Positions 33,058-39,722 of a stretch of DNA of 39,722 nt are shown here, piece after piece. Below the pieces are notes generated by a model, which worked only from the letters and a program-made list of their open reading frames with translations, had not been told where the DNA came from and ran no database searches. Source of the DNA: Moraxellaceae bacterium (GTDB lineage Bacteria; Pseudomonadota; Gammaproteobacteria; Pseudomonadales; Moraxellaceae); assembly GCA_030646295.1 (NCBI GenBank), contig JAUSND010000012.1, positions 1 through 39,722 of the forward strand, in the 5' to 3' direction. The position numbers and the translations under genes were made by a program. Numbering within the stretch: the stretch's first letter is position 1; each line of letters begins with the position of its first letter.

Positions 33058-35696
33058 CAACGCTTGAACAGCTTGTTCAACCCCTCGCCAAGTTTCTCGT
33101 TCAGCTTGTCGGTGGCCTTCTTCTTTTCTTCTTCAATCTTCTGCTGGGCCGCAGCCTCGGCTTCTTTCTTCTTGGCATCCACAGCGGCGTTCACATCACC
33201 CCCCTTGATGCCCAGCTTCTCAAGCTCCTTTGCCGCCACCGCCCTGGTCACCATGTCGCGCACCGCACGCGAATCCAGCTTGCACAGCGAGGTCAGTGCA
33301 CCCTTCAGGCTGCCCTTGCACTTTACGGGCAGCGGGTAACCGGCAAACTTGTCGCCGATCAGGCTCTTGTCCAGTGCCAGATTGAAAGTGTAATCAACAT
33401 CCTGCGTGATCAGGTTAAAGTTGCCGGCGCCCGCAATCTTCGCCTTGCGCAGATCGGTATTGATGGCCTTGCTGTTGACCACGCCATTGCTGAGCGTGTT
33501 GTCGGCCATGAAGCTGGCAATCTCGGTATCGTTCTGCTTTGAGGCCAGTGTTGCGCCATCCTTGCCCGTGAGTGCCGGCAACAATGCCGAGTACTGGCCC
33601 AGTGCGCCGACCACTTCGTTCATCACGTTCACGCCATGCAGCAGACCGTTTTCAAATTTCAGGTTGCTGTCGCCGCTGACGGTCTTCATCCAGGCATCGG
33701 TGCTGTTGCCGGTGAGTGACAGGTGGCCGTTATAGCTGGCCTTGCCTTCCACCAGTTCTTTCTTGAGCAACTGCCTGGCCAGCGGGCCGATATCCATCTT
33801 GTCGAGCGTGGGCTGCAGCTTGAGCACGGGCTGTGCGCCCTGCACATTGATGTTCATCGGCACACTGAAGCCGCCGTTATAGATGGTGCCCTTGAGTTCG
33901 CTCACGTTCACCACGCCGTTGCCGGCGGTGGCGGCCACCCGGAAATTGGTGATCGGGTAGGTCATGATTTTCAGCGAGCCTACGCCCATTGCCACATCAA
34001 GGTTCTGCGTTTTCAGCAGATCCACCGGCAGCAGGCCGCCCGTTGATGGCGCGGCATTGGGATCGGTTGGCGGCAGGTAGCGGTCGGCATCAATCTTGTC
34101 GAGCATGAGGCGGGCATACTGGCGCATGGTGGCAAGATCGCTGATGCCGGCATCGCCCGTGAGGGTCGAGCCATCCAGTTTGATGACAATGTTTTTCAGC
34201 AGGATCTTGGTGTCGTCACCCTGAATGGCGGCCTGCACGCTGGCACTTTGCAGTACCGATGCATCAGTGGTTTTTGGCGGGGCAATGCCCAGTGCGGCCA
34301 TCACGCTGCGCGGATTGAAGGTGGACGTGGCAATGCCGCCACTGATGCCCATGCCTTTGGTGATGGGGGTTTCTGGTGGTGTCTCTGCACGCATGGCGGG
34401 CAGCAGGGCTTCCAGGCTGCCTTGCGTGCGCACACCGGCAGCATCCAGCGTGAATACCGGAATGCCAAAACTGCCCTGCAGGTAATTGGCCTTGAGCGGT
34501 GCGTTAAGCGCCACCTGCAAAGGCTTGGGGAAGGCCTTGTCGGGCACCACCACATTCAGCGCCAGTTGTGGTGCATCAACAGCACCGGTGGTCCAGTTGG
34601 CCGCAATATTGGAGGCGAGTGCGGCATTGATCGGTGACGGACGCGTGGCATCGGGCCAGCTGGCCTTCAGCTGCAGTGTGCTGATGCTGGCGGTGGTGTT
34701 GGCCAGATCGGCCAGCACGCCTGCGGTAAAGCTGACACTGGCCGGCGCACTCAGGCCCTGCGCGGGATACACCGCTTTTGCATCAAGCCCGTCAATCTTC
34801 ACCAGCTGTTTGGCCATGTCGGCATTCACATTGCCTTTCACATTGACCGTGGCCGGTGCCGTGAGTGCCGGGTCCTTGTACTCGGCACTCAGGTCCAGTC
34901 CGTTAACCTGCACCTGCTGCGCCTTCATGTCTGCCGCCACATCACCTTTCAGGCTGATCACTGCCGGTGCCGGCAGCAGGGTGCCGGACAGGTCGCTGGT
35001 GAACACCAGTGCGCCCAGTGCGTATTTTTCGTTGTCCTGATCAAGACTGACATTGGCCGAGAACGAATTCTTTGCCAGTACGGTTTTGCCGGCAGCATCT
35101 TTCTGGGTGAAATCGAACAGCGCTTCCACAGGGAAGCTTTTGCCCGGGTCGATGTCTTTGGCTTTCACGATGATGTTGTCGACGGTGCGTTCCACGCCGG
35201 CTTTTTCATCCTTGAGATACAGCGAGGTGTTGCGCACATCAAGCTGCTTGACGTTGAACGCCACCTTTTCGGATTTTTCTTCCGGTTTGCTGGCCAGTTT
35301 TGCCAGCAACCGGTCCCAGCTGGTGGTGCCGTCGGCATGCTGGATGAAACGTACTTTGGCGCCATCCAGATTGACCGCATCAATCTGGATGCGGCTGGCA
35401 AACAGCGGCATCACCTGCACGCTCACTGCCGCCTTGTCGACCGACACCAGCGTCTCTTTGGCCACCGGATCACTCAGCGTGGTCTTGCCCAGCCTGACGC
35501 CGATATTGGGCCAGATGGCCCACTCCATGCGGTCGCTGATGACCAGCTCGCTATCGGTGTTCTTTTTCACCAGATCGGCAATTTCTGCCTTGTAGTCATT
35601 GGGGTCGATAACAAACAGCACAATGGCAATGGCGATACCGACGAGGGCAACAATGCCACCCACAACACCGGCCAGAATGAGGAGAGCGCGCTTCAT
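33057..35696 (-). CDS. asmA: AsmA-family envelope protein
   Basis: AsmA-like proteins are anchored in the inner membrane by one N-terminal helix, span the periplasm as elongated beta-structures, and affect outer-membrane lipid and protein homeostasis. The larger relatives TamB and YhdP help carry phospholipids. The 879-residue protein starts with a membrane segment ([36 protein letters not shown]); the NDYK motif is typical. The C-terminal AsmA domain includes [33 protein letters not shown] degenerate ~40-residue repeat (APAxVxxKGxVxADM) occurs three times between about 34690 and 34990. The tail is a charged helix ([39 protein letters not shown]). AAGGA precedes the ATG. It is first in an operon with mutY and yggX, as in pseudomonads. 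Confidence 0.93.
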   Translation of the reverse strand: MKRALLILAGVVGGIVALVGIAIAIVLFVIDPNDYKAEIADLVKKNTDSELVISDRMEWAIWPNIGVRLGKTTLSDPVAKETLVSVDKAAVSVQVMPLFASRIQIDAVNLDGAKVRFIQHADGTTSWDRLLAKLASKPEEKSEKVAFNVKQLDVRNTSLYLKDEKAGVERTVDNIIVKAKDIDPGKSFPVEALFDFTQKDAAGKTVLAKNSFSANVSLDQDNEKYALGALVFTSDLSGTLLPAPAVISLKGDVAADMKAQQVQVNGLDLSAEYKDPALTAPATVNVKGNVNADMAKQLVKIDGLDAKAVYPAQGLSAPASVSFTAGVLADLANTTASISTLQLKASWPDATRPSPINAALASNIAANWTTGAVDAPQLALNVVVPDKAFPKPLQVALNAPLKANYLQGSFGIPVFTLDAAGVRTQGSLEALLPAMRAETPPETPITKGMGISGGIATSTFNPRSVMAALGIAPPKTTDASVLQSASVQAAIQGDDTKILLKNIVIKLDGSTLTGDAGISDLATMRQYARLMLDKIDADRYLPPTDPNAAPSTGGLLPVDLLKTQNLDVAMGVGSLKIMTYPITNFRVAATAGNGVVNVSELKGTIYNGGFSVPMNINVQGAQPVLKLQPTLDKMDIGPLARQLLKKELVEGKASYNGHLSLTGNSTDAWMKTVSGDSNLKFENGLLHGVNVMNEVVGALGQYSALLPALTGKDGATLASKQNDTEIASFMADNTLSNGVVNSKAINTDLRKAKIAGAGNFNLITQDVDYTFNLALDKSLIGDKFAGYPLPVKCKGSLKGALTSLCKLDSRAVRDMVTRAVAAKELEKLGIKGGDVNAAVDAKKKEAEAAAQQKIEEEKKKATDKLNEKLGEGLNKLFKR

Positions 35697-35803
35697 GGGA
35701 ACGTCCTTGCAAAGACAGCAGAATAGTCAGCAATAGCTGTCTGGGTTTTTACCGTTAATAGTGTGGCCTAACAAGGCGGGTTTTGTCGCCGGATGTCACA
35801 CGC

Positions 35804-36088
35804 TTAGTGACAGGCACCCGAGGAGGGAGGCGAGCGCCACTTGACCGGTTGTTCTGCCGGCGCAGCAGGCGTGCTGCAGACGGTGTCGCAACCCGGGCAA
35901 GCCTGGGCGCAACCGGGTACGGACGGCACGGTGGCATGTAGCAGGTGCGCCAGCCGCAGCCAGCCATGCCTCATGCAGAATTCACCCAGACGGGTCTGCA
36001 GTGCACGGCTTTGCCGGGGCAGCAGGCGGCGAAAGGCCACATGCAGGCTCCAGCCCACCATCATGGCCACCACCACCCACTGCAGCAT
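35804..36088 (-). CDS. Small membrane protein with cysteine-rich tail, third gene of the feo operon (DUF6587-like)
   Basis: The 94 residues start MLQWVVVAMMVGWSLHVAFRRLLP, one membrane helix followed by basic residues. A linker leads to a cysteine cluster, Cys60-x3-Cys64-x2-Cys67-x3-Cys71 (GCAQACPGCDTVC), and a proline-rich end with another Cys93; Cys38 lies in the linker. The ATG at 36088 comes 5 bases after the feoB stop, so translation is likely coupled. From memory, similar short proteins next to feoB are grouped as DUF6587; function is not established. The cysteines suggest metal or Fe-S handling at the membrane, a possible functional stand-in for FeoC, which is inference. The frame extends upstream inside feoB, but that part is shadow. 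Confidence 0.75.
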   Translation of the reverse strand: MLQWVVVAMMVGWSLHVAFRRLLPRQSRALQTRLGEFCMRHGWLRLAHLLHATVPSVPGCAQACPGCDTVCSTPAAPAEQPVKWRSPPSSGACH

Positions 36089-36093
36089 GATGC

Positions 36094-37935
36094 TCACAGC
36101 AGCGCCCGCGCCACGTTGTAGGTAACGAACGAGGCCAGATAAGCCAGACCGAACAGGTACACCGTCATGATGCCAACCTGGCGCCAGGAGCCGGTCTCGC
36201 GGCGCACGGTGGCCAGCGTGGCCACACACTGCGGGGCGTAGACAAACCACACCAGCAGCGACAGCGCGGTGGGTAGTGACCACTGCGCGGCGATCAGACC
36301 ACCCAGCTGATGGGTAACGGCGTCTTCGCTACCGGACAGCGCATATACCGTGCCCAGTGCCGCCACCACCACTTCACGCGCGGCCATGCCGGGAATGAGG
36401 GCAATACAGATTTCCCAGGTAAAGCCGATGGGCGCGAAAATGTAGGTAAGTGCATGGCCAATGCGGCCGGCAAAACTGTAATCAATCGCGGGGTTAAGCG
36501 CGCCTTCGGGCGGCGCCGGAAAACTGGCGAGAAACCACAGCAGCACGGTCAGCGCCAGAATGATGCCGCCGACACGACGCAGGAAAGTGCCGGCGCGCTC
36601 ATACAGGCCCAGACCCACACTGCGCCAGTCCGGCAGACGGTAGCTGGGCAGCTCCAGCAACAGGGCGTGCTCGCTCTTGTCGCTACGGAACAGCTTCATC
36701 ACCGTAGCCACCAGCAGCGCACTCACGATGCCGCCGGCATACAGGCCAAACAACACCAGCCCCTGCAGGTTGAAAATGCCCCACACGGTGTGTGCCGGAA
36801 TGAAGGCGGCAATCAGCAGGGCATACACCGGCAGACGCGCCGAGCAGGTCATCAGCGGTGCCACCATGATGGTGGTCAGGCGATCACGCGGATCATTGAT
36901 GCTGCGCGTGGCCATGATGCCGGGAATGGCACAGGCAAAACTCGACAGCAGCGGAATGAAGGCACGACCACTGAGGCCGGCCTTGAACATCAGACGGTCG
37001 AGCAGGAAGGCGGCACGCGGCAGATACCCGGATTCTTCCAGCGACAGGATGAAGAAGAACAGGATGAGGATTTGCGGCAGGAAAATCAGCACGCCACCCA
37101 CACCGGCAATGATGCCGTCGACCAGCAGGCTTTTCAGGATGCCATCGGGCAGCACACCGGCCACCACAGTGGCCAGCGCACTGACACCACCATCGATCAG
37201 GTCCATGAACGGCGCGGCCCAGGAAAACACCGCCTGGAAAATCATGAACAGGATGGCGGCCAGAATGATCAGGCCCGCCACCGGGTGCAGCAGCACGCGG
37301 TCAATGCTGTCGTCACGTTCATCGGTACGGCGCGGCATTACCACGGCGTCACTGATGAGGGCACGCACTTCGGCATGCAGGTCGCTGTGGTTGTTGAGTA
37401 TGGAGGGCACCGCCGGCAGCTCGCCATCGAGTTGCTGCAACAGTGACGCCGCACCACCGCGCTTGACCGCCACGGTCTCCACCACCGGAATGCCAAGGCG
37501 CTCCGACAGCTTTTGCACATTGATTTCGATACCGCGACGACGGGCGTCGTCCATCATGTTCAGCGCCAGCAGCATGGGCTTGCCCAGCCGGCGCACCTCC
37601 AGCACAAAGCGCAGGTGCAGGCGCAGGTTGGTGGCATCGGCCACGCACACCAGCAGATCGGGGGCGGCCTCGCCGGGCTGCTCGCCCAGACACACGGCAC
37701 GGGTGATGGCCTCGTCCGGGCTGGTGGCATCCAGTGAATAGGCGCCGGGCAAATCCAGTACCTGCAGGGTACGGCCCGAGGGCAGCGTAAGGCGGCCTTC
37801 CTTGCGCTCAACGGTGACACCGGCGTAGTTGGCCACTTTCTGGCGGGCACCGGTCAGCAGGTTGAACAGCGAGGTTTTACCGCAGTTGGGGTTGCCCACC
37901 AGGGCAATGCGCTGCAGCGTGACGGCGGTCATCAT
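36094..37935 (-). CDS. feoB: Ferrous iron transporter FeoB
   Basis: FeoB imports Fe(II) across the inner membrane and is powered or gated by an N-terminal G domain. The 613 residues are shorter than E. coli FeoB (773) and match the short type known from xanthomonads. G motifs are GNPNCGKTS (14-22), NYAGVTVERKEG, DLPGAYSLD (61-69) and NMMD (126-129). Membrane gate segments are PLLSSFACAIPGIMATRSI and PIGFTWEICIALIPGMAAREVVVAALG; VWFVYAPQCVATLATVRRETG follows near the C-terminus. The start ATG at 37935 overlaps the feoA stop (ATGA), with GGAGG 7 bases upstream. A cysteine-tailed small gene follows within 5 bases. No typical FeoC is present. Confidence 0.96.
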   Translation of the reverse strand: MMTAVTLQRIALVGNPNCGKTSLFNLLTGARQKVANYAGVTVERKEGRLTLPSGRTLQVLDLPGAYSLDATSPDEAITRAVCLGEQPGEAAPDLLVCVADATNLRLHLRFVLEVRRLGKPMLLALNMMDDARRRGIEINVQKLSERLGIPVVETVAVKRGGAASLLQQLDGELPAVPSILNNHSDLHAEVRALISDAVVMPRRTDERDDSIDRVLLHPVAGLIILAAILFMIFQAVFSWAAPFMDLIDGGVSALATVVAGVLPDGILKSLLVDGIIAGVGGVLIFLPQILILFFFILSLEESGYLPRAAFLLDRLMFKAGLSGRAFIPLLSSFACAIPGIMATRSINDPRDRLTTIMVAPLMTCSARLPVYALLIAAFIPAHTVWGIFNLQGLVLFGLYAGGIVSALLVATVMKLFRSDKSEHALLLELPSYRLPDWRSVGLGLYERAGTFLRRVGGIILALTVLLWFLASFPAPPEGALNPAIDYSFAGRIGHALTYIFAPIGFTWEICIALIPGMAAREVVVAALGTVYALSGSEDAVTHQLGGLIAAQWSLPTALSLLVWFVYAPQCVATLATVRRETGSWRQVGIMTVYLFGLAYLASFVTYNVARALL

Positions 37936-38189
37936 GCCGGTACCTCCAGCCATACCCGTGCGGCCTCGGAACGGCGCAGGGCAAAGCGGGTGAATCCCAC
38001 CTGCACCAGCAGGGGATCAGCCCCGATGGGCCCCGTGGCAATCAGGCGCACGGTCTCGCCCGGCACAAAACCGAGATCGGCCAGACGGCGGGCGATGGGG
38101 TCATCGGCACTGACAGCCTCGACGGTACGCACGGTACCGACAACAAAACGGGGCAGATCGGAAAGTTTCACGGCAGTAATGCAAGCCAT
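37932..38189 (-). CDS. feoA: Ferrous iron transport protein FeoA
   Basis: FeoA is a small cytosolic SH3-like protein required for FeoB function. The 85 residues contain VKLSDLPRFVVGTVRTVEAV, RRLADLGFVPGETVRLIATGPIGADPLLVQVGFTRFALRRSEAARVWLE, the normal FeoA core. The start is uncertain. The ATG at 38189 lies about 10 bases after a promoter predicted from TTGACA-N17-GAGAAT, giving a very short leader and no Shine-Dalgarno; an ATG at 38207 would fall within the Fur-like box, and a GTG at 38171 is also possible. The stop overlaps the feoB start by 4 bases. Confidence 0.92.
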   Translation of the reverse strand: MACITAVKLSDLPRFVVGTVRTVEAVSADDPIARRLADLGFVPGETVRLIATGPIGADPLLVQVGFTRFALRRSEAARVWLEVPA

Positions 38190-38197
38190 AGAAGAGA

Positions 38198-38212
38198 TGA
38201 GAACCATTCTCA
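38198..38212 (-). promoter_or_regulatory. Fur-like operator of the feo operon
   Basis: TGAGAA-CCA-TTCTCA is a perfect 6-3-6 dyad. It matches the 7-1-7 Fur consensus TGATAAT-N-ATTATCA at 11 of 14 positions. It overlaps the -10 and start point of the predicted feoA promoter, the usual place for iron-dependent repression. Confidence 0.6.
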
Positions 38213-38234
38213 ACTCTTGAACAGCCACTGTCAA
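38206..38234 (-). promoter_or_regulatory. Candidate feoA promoter
   Basis: On the minus strand TTGACA (38234-38229), a perfect -35, a 17-base spacer and GAGAAT (38211-38206). Transcription would begin near 38199. The -10 lies within the Fur-like dyad. Confidence 0.6.
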
Positions 38235-38272
38235 ACATTCGCAAGGGCTTCGGCAATAAAAGCGCCCGGAAC

Positions 38273-38286
38273 TTGATCGAGATCAG
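38273..38286 (-). promoter_or_regulatory. FNR/Anr-type box upstream of feoA
   Basis: TTGAT-CGAG-ATCAG on the plus strand matches TTGAT-N4-ATCAA at 9 of 10 positions. Its centre is about 80 bases upstream of the predicted feoA start point, compatible with a class I activator site. E. coli feo is activated by FNR and repressed by Fur, so the pair of sites makes sense for Fe(II) uptake. The box could instead serve the divergent fadL-like gene, about 285 bases away. Confidence 0.5.
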
Positions 38287-38289
38287 ATC

Positions 38290-38565
38290 GTCGTGCTTTC
38301 AGGGCAGGGCCTGCAAACACAGGCCTGGATCAAGGGGTCTGGCAATCACCATCAGCACCTCTGCCGCACGCCCACTCACAATTCACCCACCATCACCTAC
38401 ACAAACCACACCCGCCGCCTACAAAAGGGAAAACCAGACTCAATAGTCACTTACACGGGGAACCCATAACGTTATCCCTCCAATAAAAAACCAGCAGTCA
38501 TTTCCCGGAAGGCTGCATCCAATCCTGCATAACCCCCGTATTAGCTAAAAAAAGAGGGAATCCAC
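38290..38565 (+). other. Upstream region of the fadL-like gene, with a C/A-rich, G-poor stretch
   Basis: No gene is visible here. From about 38345 to 38440 the plus strand is dominated by C and A with very few G (CCACCATCACCTACACAAAC and similar), unlike any other part of the window. If transcribed, it would be an unstructured C-rich leader of the Rho-loading (rut) type. ATAACGTTAT (38466-38475) is a 10-bp palindrome. I cannot place the promoter confidently. Confidence 0.35.
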
Positions 38566-39722
38566 GTGAACCAAAACAACAAAAGTCATGGCCTGATCGC
38601 AATCGCACTGGCCACTGCTTCCTTTTCCGCTCATGCCGCCATGGGCAGCGTTGCCAGCACCTACGGCCTCTTACCGGCCGACATTGCCTCGGCCCAGGCG
38701 CTGTCGCTGTTCAACCCGGATACATCGGCGACCTATTACAATCCCGCATCCCTGGCCTCCGATCCGCGTGGCGAACTTACCGGCGGCCTGCTGCATGCCG
38801 AGCCTCACGTGACCGCCGACAGCCAGGGCGGCAGCATGCCGCTGGTCCGTACCGGCGACGAATTGCCCATTGGCTACAGCCAGCAAACCCTGCTCGGCCT
38901 CAAGACCAACCTCAGCTCACTGACCAAGGTCGAGCATCCGGTTTACCTCGGCGTGATGCTCGGGGTGGAGAAATACGGCAAGCAGATGCTGGCGTTCAAC
39001 TCGGAAACCTCCACCAGCGGCCAGTATTTCAGCTACGGCCGCCAGCCCCTGTTCCTGACCGTGGGGGGTGCCACCACGCTGGTGCCCGGCATTGATGCCG
39101 GCCTGAGTGCACGCGTCACCCTGCATTCCTCGGCCACGCTCTCCACCCAGAGTGATCTTGCCGGCAACACCAGCTACGAAAGCCTTGATGTCAGTGCCAA
39201 GCCGGTGCTGAAACCCATTGCCGGCATCAACATCGACTGGGGCCGCCTGCTTTGCGCAGACAGCGATTGCGCCCTTAAAAACTGGCATACCGCGGCCGCC
39301 TACCGGGCCTACTCCAACACCAGGACCCAGGTGAATGCCAACGCCGTCATTCCCGGCACCATCCCTCCACCAGGCCTGACCCTGGCCATCTCCACGCTCG
39401 ATGCCTACCAGCCCAACATCTATACCCTGGGCATGCAGTACAAGGGCGAGCGCCTGCGGGCCGGGCTTACCGGCGAATGGCAGCAATGGTCGAAGCTGGC
39501 CGACGAATTCAGCAGTGACACCATCCGCGACCAGGCCAACCTGCGCTTTCGTGACGTGCTGATCCCCCGCCTTGGTGCCGAATACCGCCTGAACGACCGC
39601 TATGTGCTCACCGGCGGTCTGGCCTGGGAGGCCTCGGCCCTGAAGTCGGATCGTTCGCTGGACGTTAACTACCTGGACAATGACCGCCTTGTGGTCGGCC
39701 TTGGTGCCAGCGCCGAATTCCG
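38566..39722 (+). CDS. FadL/TodX/OMPP1-family outer-membrane hydrophobic-compound channel (3' end outside the window)
   Basis: Translation from the GTG at 38566 stays open to the window edge (385 codons). AGAGGGAA lies about 7 bases before the start. A signal peptide (MNQNNKSHGLIAIALATASFSAHAA) precedes a beta-rich protein. LSLFNPDTSATYYNPASLA near the mature N-terminus is the 'NPA' signature of FadL-type channels, which admit long-chain fatty acids or hydrocarbons across the outer membrane. Alternating strands follow, ending each turn with aromatic residues (QPNIYTLGMQYKG, RAGLTGEWQQWSKLADEF). Two close cysteines (LLCADSDCALKNW) could form a loop disulfide. The substrate is unknown; no lipid or hydrocarbon degradation genes are in the window. 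It is divergent from the feo operon. Confidence 0.87.
   Translation, partial: MNQNNKSHGLIAIALATASFSAHAAMGSVASTYGLLPADIASAQALSLFNPDTSATYYNPASLASDPRGELTGGLLHAEPHVTADSQGGSMPLVRTGDELPIGYSQQTLLGLKTNLSSLTKVEHPVYLGVMLGVEKYGKQMLAFNSETSTSGQYFSYGRQPLFLTVGGATTLVPGIDAGLSARVTLHSSATLSTQSDLAGNTSYESLDVSAKPVLKPIAGINIDWGRLLCADSDCALKNWHTAAAYRAYSNTRTQVNANAVIPGTIPPPGLTLAISTLDAYQPNIYTLGMQYKGERLRAGLTGEWQQWSKLADEFSSDTIRDQANLRFRDVLIPRLGAEYRLNDRYVLTGGLAWEASALKSDRSLDVNYLDNDRLVVGLGASAEF

Noticed and set aside
35760-35803. Possible terminator of the feo operon (GGCG/CGCC around a T-rich loop)
   Set aside because: The stem is only 4 bp and no proper U-tract follows on the minus strand; too weak to list.
35804-36283. Longer version (159 residues) of the cysteine-tailed feo gene
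   Set aside because: The N-terminal extension lies inside feoB in another frame and has no membrane or family features; the ATG at 36088 just after the feoB stop gives a sensible protein.
36310-37446. A 378-codon plus-strand frame inside feoB
   Set aside because: It is antisense to FeoB with intact G motifs; the translation is low-complexity Gln/His/Gly/Asp typical of a shadow frame.

Overview
The window is about 40 kb of chromosome, roughly 60% GC, almost fully coding, with strong Shine-Dalgarno sites and short intergenic gaps. Gene content and order point to a gammaproteobacterium of the order Pseudomonadales. Blocks seen here (ppk-hemB; ABC-F ATPase-algP-FKBP-algQ-dsbB; gshA-thioesterase; tex-ompR-envZ-hslO) match, from memory, the arrangement around PA5193-PA5256 of Pseudomonas aeruginosa. 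A Mg-type HemB, an AlgP-like histone-H1-type tail and an OprF-like OmpA protein agree. I cannot name a genus. I see no tRNA, rRNA, CRISPR array, insertion sequence or prophage.

Layout. 1-1883: the 3' end of a large RTX adhesin secreted by a type I system. 1959-8439: polyphosphate kinase and porphobilinogen synthase (minus strand), then elbB, nhaA, a hotdog thioesterase and a YkgJ-type cysteine protein (plus strand), then a small helix-hairpin-helix protein (minus). 8511-15615: a block of envelope, stress and redox functions: YheS-like ABC-F, AlgP-like protein, periplasmic FKBP, AlgQ/Rsd, DsbB, GshA and a PaaI-type thioesterase. 15759-22944: nnrS with an upstream FNR-type box, a divergent merR/epimerase pair bracketed by near-identical terminators, tex, chrA and tpx. 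23090-29635: ompR-envZ, hslO, an OprF-like ompA and typA. 29696-33057: an unrecognised secreted or anchored protein bracketed by two copies of one terminator, then metY, yggX and mutY. mutY follows asmA with a one-base stop/start overlap. 35804-38189: feoA-feoB and a small cysteine-tailed membrane protein, with a Fur-like and an FNR-like site upstream. 38566-end: the start of a FadL/TodX-type outer-membrane channel.

Themes. Many genes serve envelope integrity and redox or metal homeostasis: DsbB, FKBP, HslO, Tpx, GshA, YggX, Feo, OmpR/EnvZ and AsmA. Two FNR-type boxes (nnrS and feo) suggest a shared oxygen-responsive control. Transcription units are separated by strikingly symmetric hairpin terminators whose A-tract and T-tract pair with each other, so most should work in both directions.

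No clearly new multi-gene system is visible. The most unusual items are a 36-bp perfect palindrome over the promoter of the YigI-like thioesterase, a crossing inverted-repeat pair between algP and the FKBP gene, a hairpin abutting the nhaA ribosome-binding site, the cysteine-tailed third feo gene, and the terminator-bracketed orphan gene at 29696-30217.
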